Assembly (NCBI GenBank): GCA_029976075.1
Contig: JARKNW010000123.1
Span: 1 to 64,000, forward strand
Length of the DNA stretch: 64,000 nucleotides
Reading direction: 5' to 3'
Origin: Pleomorphomonas sp.
GTDB lineage: Bacteria > Pseudomonadota > Alphaproteobacteria > Rhizobiales > Pleomorphomonadaceae
Below are positions 54,325-62,553 of the stretch, piece after piece (the first letter of the stretch is position 1; every line of letters starts with the position of its first letter). The notes beneath the pieces were generated by a model. That model worked only from the letters and a program-made list of their open reading frames with translations. It was not told the DNA's origin and ran no database searches. A program made the position numbers and the translations under genes.

Positions 54325-55113
54325 ATGCACACCGCCGATCTCGATCCGGATACCCTCACCGCCTTTGCCAACGAGCTGGCCGATCTCGCCCGTCCCATCG
54401 CCCTTTCCTATTTCCGGACTCCGCTCGATGTCGCTGCCAAAAGCGACGATAGCCCGGTGACCATTGCCGACCGGACCATCGAAACGGTCCTGCGCGCGGC
54501 AATCGAGACTCGCTTTCCCGATCACGGCATCTTCGGCGAGGAGATGGGTATCAAGAAATCTTCTTCGCCCTACACTTGGGTCGTCGACCCCATCGACGGC
54601 ACCAAAAGTTTCATTACCGGCTTTCCGCTGTTCGGCACACTGGTGGCGCTCGCGCGTGATGGCCGGCCCTTTCTCGGACTGATCGATGCTCCGGCCACTG
54701 GTGAGCGCTGGACCGGCGTTCCCGGTCGCGCCAGCTTCGCGGGCCGGCCGGCGACTACCAGCGTTTGCCACTCGCTTGCCGACGCCCGCCTCTACACGAC
54801 CTCGCCAGACGCCTTCCGCGAGGAGAGCGAGCGGGCGGGCTGGGAGCGTGTCGCAACAAAGGTCAAGCTCCGCCGCTTCGGGGGGGACTGCTACATTTAC
54901 GGCCTGCTGGCTTCCGGCCACGTGGACCTTATTGTCGAGTGCGGCCTACAGCCCTACGACTACATGGCACTGGTGCCGGTAATCGAGGGGGCCGGCGGTG
55001 TCATCACCGATTGGGAGGGGGCCCCGCTGTCTCTCGGATCGTCAGGCTGTGTGGTGGCCGCCGCGACCCCAGAGCTGCACGTCGCAGCGCTCCAGCAGCT
55101 CAAGCAGTGTTGA
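54325..55113 (+). CDS. Inositol-monophosphatase-family phosphatase (HisN-like)
   Basis: A 262-residue Mg-dependent phosphatase. It contains IFGEEMGIKKS, the metal-site signature WVVDPIDGTKSFITGFPLFG and the C-terminal QPYDYMALVPVIEGAGGVIT, matching the histidinol-phosphatase (HisN) branch of the family. Its place directly after two kinase genes, and away from histidine genes, suggests that it removes phosphate from an intermediate of this operon. A histidine-biosynthesis role cannot be excluded. The ATG touches the previous stop codon. Confidence 0.87.
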   Translation: MHTADLDPDTLTAFANELADLARPIALSYFRTPLDVAAKSDDSPVTIADRTIETVLRAAIETRFPDHGIFGEEMGIKKSSSPYTWVVDPIDGTKSFITGFPLFGTLVALARDGRPFLGLIDAPATGERWTGVPGRASFAGRPATTSVCHSLADARLYTTSPDAFREESERAGWERVATKVKLRRFGGDCYIYGLLASGHVDLIVECGLQPYDYMALVPVIEGAGGVITDWEGAPLSLGSSGCVVAAATPELHVAALQQLKQC

Positions 55114-55222
55114 GTGCTTGAAGAGCTGTCCAGCGGAACTTTTTGGCGTGCTGCAACGACGCGGAATCGTCGATCGTCGTGTACTGATCGGAGAGAAAGC
55201 TGAGGCTCCAGCATTCGTTGGT

Positions 55223-55984
55223 TCAAGTACTACAGGTAGGCTGTTCATAGAGCGTCGGCCGAACAGCATCCTTTCCGTCTGTTCCCTCGCCAGAGAGACC
55301 CGAGAAAACCTTTCCATGCTCAAGCCTGTCAACACCGAAACGGCGGAAAATAATCTGCCCAGGATGTTCTGCTGTCGCGAGGCAACCGAGCATTTCCTGT
55401 TCCATAGCGAAATCGCTTAGGTGCCACACGCCCCCGTCGAGCTCGACTGTCAAGCCTCCGTCGGCTGCCCTTTCTATGCCAATCGTCAGCGACCGCAGGT
55501 CGCGCCGCAAGCCACAGCCGACACCCTTGAGAACGGCCTCCTTGCGCGTCCAAGCGCGAAGAAAGGCGGCAGCCCTTGCGGGTGGCGAGGGCAGGAGGAA
55601 ATAGGCGGAAAGTTCGGCGTCGGAAAGGACAAGAGGAGCGATACGATCTGCCTCCGGCGGCGATGTTTCTATGTCGACTCCAACTTCACATCCGGTCGAG
55701 ATCGCGAGTGCCGCATGTTCGCCGCTATGGGACAGGTTGAAACGCAGGAGCGATCCGGGCAGGAATGGCTTTCCGTCGGCGGCGGTCGAAAAGACAACAT
55801 CAATCGGCCGACAACCGATGGCCGCTCCCAGAATGCGGCGACAAGCGGCATGAGCGAGAACATAACGATTTCGGTCGGCCTCCCGATAAAAACGGCTGGC
55901 CCGAGCCGTTTCCGCCGCATCGAGGAGCAAGCAATCCTCCTGCGTAGCAGAGCCAGCAAGCGGGATGAGCCACACGACGATCAT
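55223..55984 (-). CDS. 4'-phosphopantetheinyl transferase (Sfp type)
   Basis: A 253-residue enzyme that moves phosphopantetheine from CoA onto carrier-protein serines. Motifs are PFLPGSLLRFNLSHSGEHAA, EVGVDIETSPPEADRIA and FLRAWTRKEAVLKGVGCGL, which hold the Mg and CoA ligands of the Sfp group. ATG 55984 leaves an 8-bp gap to the thioesterase gene; a longer start at 56056 would overlap it. No carrier protein or peptide synthetase lies in the window, so its target is elsewhere. Confidence 0.9.
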   Translation of the reverse strand: MIVVWLIPLAGSATQEDCLLLDAAETARASRFYREADRNRYVLAHAACRRILGAAIGCRPIDVVFSTAADGKPFLPGSLLRFNLSHSGEHAALAISTGCEVGVDIETSPPEADRIAPLVLSDAELSAYFLLPSPPARAAAFLRAWTRKEAVLKGVGCGLRRDLRSLTIGIERAADGGLTVELDGGVWHLSDFAMEQEMLGCLATAEHPGQIIFRRFGVDRLEHGKVFSGLSGEGTDGKDAVRPTLYEQPTCST

Positions 55985-55992
55985 TTTCGACT

Positions 55993-56784
55993 TCACCCCA
56001 CCGACCGCGACCGGGAAGCCGGTATCAGCCCTGAAGATCGCAATCGAGAGGCCCAAACGATTGCCGCGTCAACGGCGGCGGTCACGACAGCCGGATTATC
56101 GCGGACGACGAAATGCCCTCCAGGCACGGTCAAAGACATTGCCGGGCCGGATGTGGCCGCAGCCCATGCTTCAAACAGGCTTTGCTCAACAAGACGATCA
56201 TCGTCAGCGGCAATTACCGCCACTGGGCAGGAGATCGATTGCGGTTCGATGGCAGGACACGTTTCGATCAACTCAAAGTCGGCTCGTAACGTCGGCTCTG
56301 TGAACTCCCGGAAGCCGCGGTCGGCGAGAAGTTCCGCCGGAACGCCACCGAGCTTGGCGACCCCCTCCCAGAACAGTGCTGCCGGCAGTCCGTGGATGGG
56401 GTCACGGCAATGGGTAAACTGCGGTGCCGGATGTGCCGCCGCAATAAGGAGAAGCGGCGGTCGTCCCGCCTGCTCCAGCCGTCGCGCGACGGCATGGGCA
56501 ATCCGCGCGCCCATGGACCATCCAAACAACACCGTGAGCTGCTCGGGCAACAACAGCAGCGCCTCGGTCAACTCATCGGCAAGCGAATCCAGTCGGGTGA
56601 AGGCAAGCTCGCGAAACCGCCCCTCGCGGCCGGGCAAATGAACGGGCAGTACATCGACAGCCGAACCAAAGGCATTGAGCCAGCTGTGAAAAAGACTGGC
56701 CCCACCGCCTGCGTAGGGAAACAGTAGCATTCGGTGGAGAGCATTGGGTTTGGGCGATCTACGGCCGAGCCAACTGTCGATCAT
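55993..56784 (-). CDS. Type II thioesterase (alpha/beta hydrolase)
   Basis: A 263-residue GrsT/LgrE-type thioesterase: MLLFPYAGGGASLFHSWLNA, PVHLPGREGRF, the nucleophile in LFGWSMGARIAHAVAR, and the histidine in VPGGHFVVRDNP. Such enzymes free stalled acyl groups from carrier proteins in peptide or polyketide synthesis. It overlaps the aminotransferase gene by 4 bp, showing a shared transcript. Confidence 0.9.
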   Translation of the reverse strand: MIDSWLGRRSPKPNALHRMLLFPYAGGGASLFHSWLNAFGSAVDVLPVHLPGREGRFRELAFTRLDSLADELTEALLLLPEQLTVLFGWSMGARIAHAVARRLEQAGRPPLLLIAAAHPAPQFTHCRDPIHGLPAALFWEGVAKLGGVPAELLADRGFREFTEPTLRADFELIETCPAIEPQSISCPVAVIAADDDRLVEQSLFEAWAAATSGPAMSLTVPGGHFVVRDNPAVVTAAVDAAIVWASRLRSSGLIPASRSRSVG

Positions 56785-58079
56785 GACTCCGCAGCTGCCA
56801 CGGCGCTTTCGAGAATATCAAGGCCGGCTTCGAGATCCCCGTCTGGAATGGTCAGTGGGCAAAGACTCTTCAGCACCTCACCCTTCGGAGAGGCTGTCTC
56901 TATGACGAGGCCACGGACGAAGGCCTCGGCGGACACGCGGCGAGCTAGGTTGCCGGACGCCATCACGAGTCCCTGGATCATTCCCCGTCCGCGTACGGTC
57001 GGCGTAACGACAACAGGATGTCGCTCGGCAATCTCGCTCAAACGGTCATGCAGTCGTGCCGACTTGCGCGCAATGGCACATTCAAGCTCGCCGTCGCTCC
57101 AATAGCCGAGAGCGGCAGTGGCGGTAACGAAAGCCAGGTCGTTGCCGCGGAATGTCCCTGTGTGTTCGCCGGGAGAAAGGCGGTCGCAAGCCTCCTTGAG
57201 CAGCACCATCGACATCGGCAACCCCATGCCGGAAAGCGACTTCGACATGCAGATTATGTCCGGCACGATCCCGCTCGGCTCGAAACTAAAAAAAGTTCCC
57301 GTACGGCCGCAGCCGGTCTGGATATCATCGACGATCAGGAGCAGGCCATGACGGTGGCAAATGTCGGCAAGTCGCTTCAGCCATGCGAGACGGGCCACAA
57401 TGACTCCGCCCTCGGCCTGAATGGTCTCGACGATGCAGGCTGCCGGCAGTCGGCTCTCATCCGGAGCGTCGAAGAGCATGCTCTCGAGACGATCGAGGCT
57501 GTCGTCTGTACCGTCATCGAAGGGCAGGAAAATGGTGCCGCCTATTGGCGGAATGATCGGCGACTGCCTGAGCGCGCCGCCAGAGACAGCCATCGAACCG
57601 GCCGTCATGCCATGGAAGGAATGATCGAAGGCCACAATCCGTGAGCGTCCGGTAGCCTTGCGCGCCACCTTCAGCGCCGCCTCCACCGCATTGGTTCCCG
57701 TTGGGCCAGGAAATAGCATGCGGTAGGAGAGATCGCGCGGGCGCAGGATCGTCTTCTGAAAGGCGAGGATGAAGGCTTCCTTGGCGCCGGTCTCGAGGTC
57801 AAGCGAATGAGTGATGCCATTGCTCGCGATGTAGGCAATAAGCCGCGCCTTCATGGCAGGATCGTTATGGCCGTAGTTGAGGGCACCGGCTCCCGAGAAG
57901 AAGTCGATGAACTCCCGTCCATTCCGGTCGCGCATGATGCTGCCGCTCGCCGTCTCGAAGACGGTAGGGAAGTTGCGTCCATAATAGCGAACGTTGGATT
58001 CATGGTCGGAGAAGGCGGGCGCTTCACGCCAGACGCCGTCGTCCTGGTCTTGCCGTGACCCTATGCTATCGGACTGCAT
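56781..58079 (-). CDS. Diaminobutyrate-2-oxoglutarate aminotransferase family (EctB/Dat-like)
   Basis: A 432-residue class III PLP aminotransferase. EctB/Dat hallmarks are FIDFFSGAGALNYGHNDPAM, FPGPTGTNAVEAALKVARKA, HSFHGMTAGSMAVSGG and the PLP lysine in ICMSKSLSGMGLPMSMVLL. The reaction interconverts aspartate 4-semialdehyde and L-2,4-diaminobutyrate. No ectoine genes (ectA or ectC) are nearby, so osmolyte synthesis is unlikely. The thioesterase and phosphopantetheinyl transferase suggest a diamine building block for a peptide or siderophore. Confidence 0.88.
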   Translation of the reverse strand: MQSDSIGSRQDQDDGVWREAPAFSDHESNVRYYGRNFPTVFETASGSIMRDRNGREFIDFFSGAGALNYGHNDPAMKARLIAYIASNGITHSLDLETGAKEAFILAFQKTILRPRDLSYRMLFPGPTGTNAVEAALKVARKATGRSRIVAFDHSFHGMTAGSMAVSGGALRQSPIIPPIGGTIFLPFDDGTDDSLDRLESMLFDAPDESRLPAACIVETIQAEGGVIVARLAWLKRLADICHRHGLLLIVDDIQTGCGRTGTFFSFEPSGIVPDIICMSKSLSGMGLPMSMVLLKEACDRLSPGEHTGTFRGNDLAFVTATAALGYWSDGELECAIARKSARLHDRLSEIAERHPVVVTPTVRGRGMIQGLVMASGNLARRVSAEAFVRGLVIETASPKGEVLKSLCPLTIPDGDLEAGLDILESAVAAAES

Positions 58080-58304
58080 ATCTAAAAAATCCGGATGTGT
58101 TGGGCGCGACCGTCGGAAGTGGGCGCCACTGGGGATTTGCGGGAATGAATCCTTTGTCGAAACCCTGGTCTGACGAGCGGCAGGAAATGCCCAAAATCCG
58201 ACAAATCAGAACAAGTCACGCACGCTCCCAACCGTGCTCCTGTTCATCGGAGTGTGATCCGCCGGAGTTTCCAAATGGTTGAGACGATCGCGCCGCTATC
58301 CGTC

Positions 58305-59429
58305 TCAATTCGAGATGGAGGACGCAAGTTCGACCTCGTTCGGCAGTCCCTCCGTATTGACGACCAGAACTCGACTGGTCCCGTCGAGCCCAAGCAGTCG
58401 TCTGCATTCGGGATCACTCGCTGCCGCGACGAGGCCGGCCATACCGGCAATACCTGTGTCCCAAGTCGAAAGCGGCTGATCGCCCCACCTACCTTCGACG
58501 AGATGCGTTTGCACATCCGCCGCGACGGCATCGTCGATAGCGATCGCGGCATAGGCGACGCGTGACAGGACGGTCCAGGCAGGGGCTGCCATCCGGCCGC
58601 AGGCAAGGCCGGCCATCCGCGTCCTGAGACCTCCACCGACCATCGTGGGTGTACCGGCCCGCAGGCTCTCCAGCACGCAAGCCGCCGTCGTCGGTTCAAC
58701 CGTTACGACACGTGGCACATCCGGCGACATGCGCCGCCAGAGGCTAGCTGCTACGCCACCGGCCACGCCACCAACGCCGCATTGCAAAAAAACGTGGGTT
58801 GGCGGCGAGGACGAAAGTCCCTGTTCCCACGCTTCTTCCGCAACAAGCCCATAGCCAGCCATGATCGCCGCACAGACTCGTCTGTCTCCAACATAATCGG
58901 TATCGGTGACGAGCAGCGCGCCCTCCTCCCGCTCGGCTCGCTCGGCAGCAAGCACCGCGTCGTCATAGGTTCCGTCGACGACGACAACCTCGGCATCCTG
59001 CGCCCTGATCCTGGCCAGCCGGACAGCGCCAACGTCGCGTCCTACAAAAATGCGGGCCCGGCCTCCCTGTCGCCGGGCTGCCCACGCAAGCGCCAGACCA
59101 TGGTTGCCGTCTGTTGCCGCCACCGCAACGAAGGGCGCCGCCGTTGCCCGTTCCTCGAGAAGGACGCGCAGCCCATGTGGTGCACCAAGTGCCTTGATGC
59201 CGCCCACACCGAAACGGCGCGACTCGTCCTTGCAGAGAATGCTTGCCAGACCGAGACGGGAAGCAAGCGCCGACAGCTGCGTCAGCGCCGTCGGTGCATA
59301 ATCGGCTTCGGTCCGGATTGCCCTCGCGGCATGGTCGAACTCGGCACCGTCGGCTAGGGCAAATTCGGCAGGAGAACGCCACGCCGAATTGATGACGACA
59401 TCCGAAATACCATGACGATATGCCGACAT
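58305..59429 (-). CDS. PLP-dependent ammonia-lyase, diaminopropionate ammonia-lyase-like
   Basis: A 374-residue fold-type II PLP enzyme. The PLP lysine lies in CKDESRRFGVGGIKALGAPH, followed by VAATDGNHGLALAWAARRQG and the glycine-rich FLQCGVGGVAGGVAASLW. This pattern is closest to DpaL, which converts 2,3-diaminopropionate to pyruvate and ammonia; it is slightly shorter than that family. It precedes the diaminobutyrate aminotransferase on the same strand with a 225-bp gap, so it may share its promoter or have its own. Its job could be synthesis or removal of a diamino acid. Confidence 0.78.
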   Translation of the reverse strand: MSAYRHGISDVVINSAWRSPAEFALADGAEFDHAARAIRTEADYAPTALTQLSALASRLGLASILCKDESRRFGVGGIKALGAPHGLRVLLEERATAAPFVAVAATDGNHGLALAWAARRQGGRARIFVGRDVGAVRLARIRAQDAEVVVVDGTYDDAVLAAERAEREEGALLVTDTDYVGDRRVCAAIMAGYGLVAEEAWEQGLSSSPPTHVFLQCGVGGVAGGVAASLWRRMSPDVPRVVTVEPTTAACVLESLRAGTPTMVGGGLRTRMAGLACGRMAAPAWTVLSRVAYAAIAIDDAVAADVQTHLVEGRWGDQPLSTWDTGIAGMAGLVAAASDPECRRLLGLDGTSRVLVVNTEGLPNEVELASSISN

Positions 59430-59515
59430 ACCCCTGCCCTTTCATTGTTCGTTCGTGCCTATCACTCCGCGCCCGCCCCGGCTATACTCCCTCGGCCCGT
59501 CGAAGGGGAAACCCA

Positions 59516-60559
59516 TTGAAACTCCGGATCTTCACGGCCGCTGCCGTGCTTTTCATCCTCGCTTCGCCGTTGCCGCCAGCGGTCGCCGCGGATTTCTTGC
59601 CAGATGCCATTCCGCCCCAAAAGGCAGGGACAGATGGCGAAGGCGGCAAGATCAATCTACCGGATGAGCGCTATGTCGCGATCTACAGCGGCAGTACCAA
59701 GGGCACCTATTTCTATGTTGGCAGCGCTATCTGCGCCGCTGTCGAGGCATCCTTCTCCCAACACCATATCCACTGCGTTTCGCTTCGGTCACAGGGCGAT
59801 GCCAGCAACATCGAACTGATGCAGCAGGGTCGGGCCCAGTTCATCATCATCCAGTCAAACACCAACGACGATGCGGCCGAAAAGCGCATCGACCTTCCGA
59901 CGGGCCGGTCCGTGATGTCGTTGCATGACGAACTTGGTGCCATCGTGGTCAGCAAGGGGAACAAGGTCGCCAGCGTCTCCGGCCTCAAGGGAAAGGCCGT
60001 CAATCTCGGTCCCGCCGGCACCTCGTCGCGTCGTCTCTGGGAACAGCTTCTTGCCGCCAATGACATAGCGCTCACCGAAATCGGAACCATTTACGGAGCG
60101 CCGCAGGATTTCAATCCACGCGCTCTTTGCGACGGCAATTTCGATGCCTTCGGCCTCTGGATCGGACACCCCACGGCACTAGTGGCCATGCCGATCGCCA
60201 ACTGTGGCGCCCGAGTAATCGGCATGCAGTCGCCGGGAGCGGACCGTCTGGTTGCTCAGTTCCCCTATTTCTTCGCCGGCACAATCCCCGCAGGAACCTA
60301 CCCGGGGCAAGATCAGCCGCTCGCCTCCTATGGTTTCAAGGCAACCCTGGTGGCCGATAGCCGGGTCGATCCGGATCTGGTCTACTGGGTGGTCCGATCG
60401 GTTCAGGACAATCTCAGCCTCTTCAAGGCGCGGCTTCCGGCTCTGGCCAATGTCGATCCTCGCGCCATGTTCGAGAAGGCCAACTTTCTGCCCTTCCATG
60501 ACGGCGCCGCCCGCTACTGGCGCGAAGTCGGCTGGCTTGGCGCCTCGGAGGCAAAATAG
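59516..60559 (+). CDS. TAXI family TRAP transporter solute-binding protein
   Basis: A 347-residue periplasmic protein with an N-terminal signal (TAAAVLFILASPLPPAVAAD). The TAXI pattern is YVAIYSGSTKGTYFYVGSAI, LRSQGDASNIELMQQGRAQF, GKAVNLGPAGTSSRRLWEQL and a C-terminal YWVVRSVQDNL. TTG 59516, 8 bp after AAGGGG, starts directly at the signal peptide. The membrane subunits of a TRAP transporter are missing here, so it is an orphan binding protein. Its end overlaps the convergent DUF697 gene by 46 bp. Confidence 0.85.
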   Translation: MKLRIFTAAAVLFILASPLPPAVAADFLPDAIPPQKAGTDGEGGKINLPDERYVAIYSGSTKGTYFYVGSAICAAVEASFSQHHIHCVSLRSQGDASNIELMQQGRAQFIIIQSNTNDDAAEKRIDLPTGRSVMSLHDELGAIVVSKGNKVASVSGLKGKAVNLGPAGTSSRRLWEQLLAANDIALTEIGTIYGAPQDFNPRALCDGNFDAFGLWIGHPTALVAMPIANCGARVIGMQSPGADRLVAQFPYFFAGTIPAGTYPGQDQPLASYGFKATLVADSRVDPDLVYWVVRSVQDNLSLFKARLPALANVDPRAMFEKANFLPFHDGAARYWREVGWLGASEAK

Positions 60560-61155
60560 GCCCTGATTGCCGCCTCATCAAAGGTCAGCGCCGTCCCGCC
60601 GGTCTCATAATGCAGGACGAAGGCCCGCCCGATGGTTCGCGTCAGGGCAAGGGCTGCAGCCGAGGAGACCATAGCGCCCGCGATGTTCGCTCCCGGCAGC
60701 AGCTTTGCCAGCGCAGCCGTGGTCACGGAACCGGCACCTGCCTGTCCGAGCCCACCAGCGACACTCGCAGCCAGCGCTTTGGCCCTGTCGCGCCTCAGCG
60801 GTTCGCCATAGAGGCCAGCGAGTGCGCGGATCATCATAGCCACCGACGCCATGACGCCTACCGTGTCGAGGATAGGCAACGGAATGAGGCCACCGATCGC
60901 GGCGCAGGCGGCGTGACGCTCGATAATGTCTCTGGCACGGGACTGTCGCAAAATGGCGGCATCGGTTCGTCCCCGCTCGCATCGATCGTTTGGGGCTCGC
61001 GGAAGCACGACAGCAAGAGTCTGCGACTTGGCCGATGGTATTTCCAATGTCGCACCAGGGGCTTCAGTCGAACCGCCTCCCCCCTGAGGCGCCGCCGCCT
61101 GCCGCCGAATATCGTCGAGCGTCTCGTCGGTTGCCTTCGGAAGCCTTCGGCTCAT
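60514..61155 (-). CDS. DUF697 (YcjF-like) membrane-associated protein
   Basis: A 213-residue protein with a polar, probably disordered N-terminus (residues 1-75) and a C-terminal DUF697 domain: RARDIIERHAACAAIGGLIP, LPILDTVGVMASVAMMIRAL and the small-residue helix region LPGANIAGAMVSSAAALALT. These hydrophobic helices suggest membrane association. The function of the family is unknown. It overlaps the ParA-like gene by 4 bp, which suggests that the two proteins act together. Confidence 0.78.
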   Translation of the reverse strand: MSRRLPKATDETLDDIRRQAAAPQGGGGSTEAPGATLEIPSAKSQTLAVVLPRAPNDRCERGRTDAAILRQSRARDIIERHAACAAIGGLIPLPILDTVGVMASVAMMIRALAGLYGEPLRRDRAKALAASVAGGLGQAGAGSVTTAALAKLLPGANIAGAMVSSAAALALTRTIGRAFVLHYETGGTALTFDEAAIRAYFASEAPSQPTSRQ

Positions 61156-61811
61156 GCGGCAGCCTCCAGAGCGTCAAACAACTGATCGACCTCACCAGCA
61201 AGCGAAGCGATTTCGCGCGCGGCCGCTCCTTTCGGCTCCGTCATCGACGGCGTGGCGCCGAAAAGCGCAGCTTCGCCATAGGCAATCCGGTTGACGATCT
61301 CAGTCTGGAGCAGCGGAAACCCGGCGTCGGAGAGCTCGGCGCGGATGTGGCGGGAAATCAAGCTTTCCCGCGTTGTCTGGGTCAAGACGCAGCGGAGGCG
61401 GACCGACCGATTGTTACCCGACAGCAGAGCGCGAGCCGTGTCCAGCATGACGTCGACATCGAGCGGCGACGGCTTGACGGGCAGGAGCACCAGATCGGCC
61501 ACAGTCATTGCTGCCAGCGTCGCGGCTGTCCGGAAGCCCGCGGTATCGATCAGGACTGGGTCATGATGCTCGGCCAGCTCGCGAGCCAGCGCCACGACTG
61601 TCCCCCGGCAGTTTTCGAACACCGGGACATTGGCAAGTGCGTCGGCGCGAGCGGCAAGGCGCATCAGCGAGCGTTGAGGATCGGCATCGATCAGAACCGG
61701 ATTGCGGCCCGAAAGACGCCAGTGCACGGCCAGACTGCTCGCCAGGGTGCTCTTCCCGCTGCCACCCTTCAGCGTCGCCACAACAATGATCGCGCCCGCC
61801 CGCATCGGCAT
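61152..61811 (-). CDS. ParA/MinD-like P-loop ATPase
   Basis: A 219-residue ATPase with the deviant Walker A VVATLKGGSGKSTLASSLAV (signature K15 and K20), VLIDADPQRSLMRLAARAD and DPVLIDTAGFRTAATLAAM. Such proteins dimerise on ATP and position plasmids, membrane complexes or protein machines. No ParB gene or parS-like cluster is close, so chromosome or plasmid partitioning is unlikely. The coupled DUF697 gene suggests a membrane-linked role. Confidence 0.88.
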   Translation of the reverse strand: MPMRAGAIIVVATLKGGSGKSTLASSLAVHWRLSGRNPVLIDADPQRSLMRLAARADALANVPVFENCRGTVVALARELAEHHDPVLIDTAGFRTAATLAAMTVADLVLLPVKPSPLDVDVMLDTARALLSGNNRSVRLRCVLTQTTRESLISRHIRAELSDAGFPLLQTEIVNRIAYGEAALFGATPSMTEPKGAAAREIASLAGEVDQLFDALEAAA

Positions 61812-61851
61812 AGCCCCTATGGCCGACTCGGTCGACCTGCCCTCTCACCTG

Positions 61852-62553
61852 TTAACCATACCAGATACGAGAACCATCTGCCGCCTCCTCAAAGGTCCAG
61901 CCGATGGCCCCCGCATCGAGGGCCGCCGCGGCACTGTCTGTATCAGTGGTCGCAATCCAGCGTCCCTCAAGCGGGGGCGCCGGAATCGGTACGTCAAGGT
62001 CGCAACGGACGAGGAAGCGCAGACCGCCGAAAACGTGGCGCAATGCCCTCACCGTCATGGCCGATGACAGAAGGTTGTGCAAACTCGGCAGATTGCCAGG
62101 CGCCACCGTCGATACGGCAATCCAGCACCCCGCCGCTCGAGCCTCCTTGAGCCTTTCAGCGATCAGCAGCTTCTGGAGACCGTTGCCCCGCCATTTCGGA
62201 GCAACACTGGTCCCATCGATAGTCGCCACCGAGGCGCGCTCGGCGACCGTCAGCCCGAAACCGTCGGCAAAACTCTCCTCGTTCGGGGACGGAAATCCCA
62301 GCACCCCGTAGGCGATCAAGCGATCCTCGGCGAAAAGACCGAGAATGCGTCCACAGCGTCCGACATGATCGATGAAGAACCGATCTGTCTCGCGACAAAG
62401 GAGATCGGCCGCCACTGCCTCCCGGACGTCGTGATGCAGTTCGATCACGGCCGGGACGTCATCGGCGTCGAGCCAGCGCCCCTCAAAGGCAACCGGTTCG
62501 CAGGGGGCTGTGTCACGGCGACCCAGCCTTCCCTCGATTACGGCTGAGTTCAT
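61852..62553 (-). CDS. GNAT family N-acetyltransferase
   Basis: A 233-residue protein with the acetyl-CoA site VATIDGTSVAPKWRGNGLQK followed by LLIAERLKEARAAGCWIAVS. The N-terminal part (GRWLDADDVPAVIELHHDV) fits the GNAT opening. The substrate is unknown. Its start overlaps the stop of the binding-protein gene, so it belongs to the minus-strand operon that ends the window. Confidence 0.82.
   Translation of the reverse strand: MNSAVIEGRLGRRDTAPCEPVAFEGRWLDADDVPAVIELHHDVREAVAADLLCRETDRFFIDHVGRCGRILGLFAEDRLIAYGVLGFPSPNEESFADGFGLTVAERASVATIDGTSVAPKWRGNGLQKLLIAERLKEARAAGCWIAVSTVAPGNLPSLHNLLSSAMTVRALRHVFGGLRFLVRCDLDVPIPAPPLEGRWIATTDTDSAAAALDAGAIGWTFEEAADGSRIWYG

Noticed and set aside
53278-54921. 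Minus-strand open frame of 547 codons opposite the second kinase and phosphatase genes
   Set aside because: It is the mirror of two well-supported genes in high-GC DNA, rich in Arg, Gly and Asp without any domain; its motifs vanish when the plus-strand genes are considered.
55421-56641. Plus-strand open frame of 406 codons opposite the phosphopantetheinyl transferase and thioesterase genes
   Set aside because: Composition is Ser/Arg/Pro-rich and it shadows two real genes; no domain seen.
56781-58079. Ectoine biosynthesis (ectB)
   Set aside because: The aminotransferase fits the EctB family, but ectA, ectC and ectD are absent while carrier-protein accessory genes adjoin it.
61152-61811. Plasmid or chromosome partition locus
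   Set aside because: No ParB-like gene, repeated centromere sites or replication gene accompanies the ParA-like ATPase.
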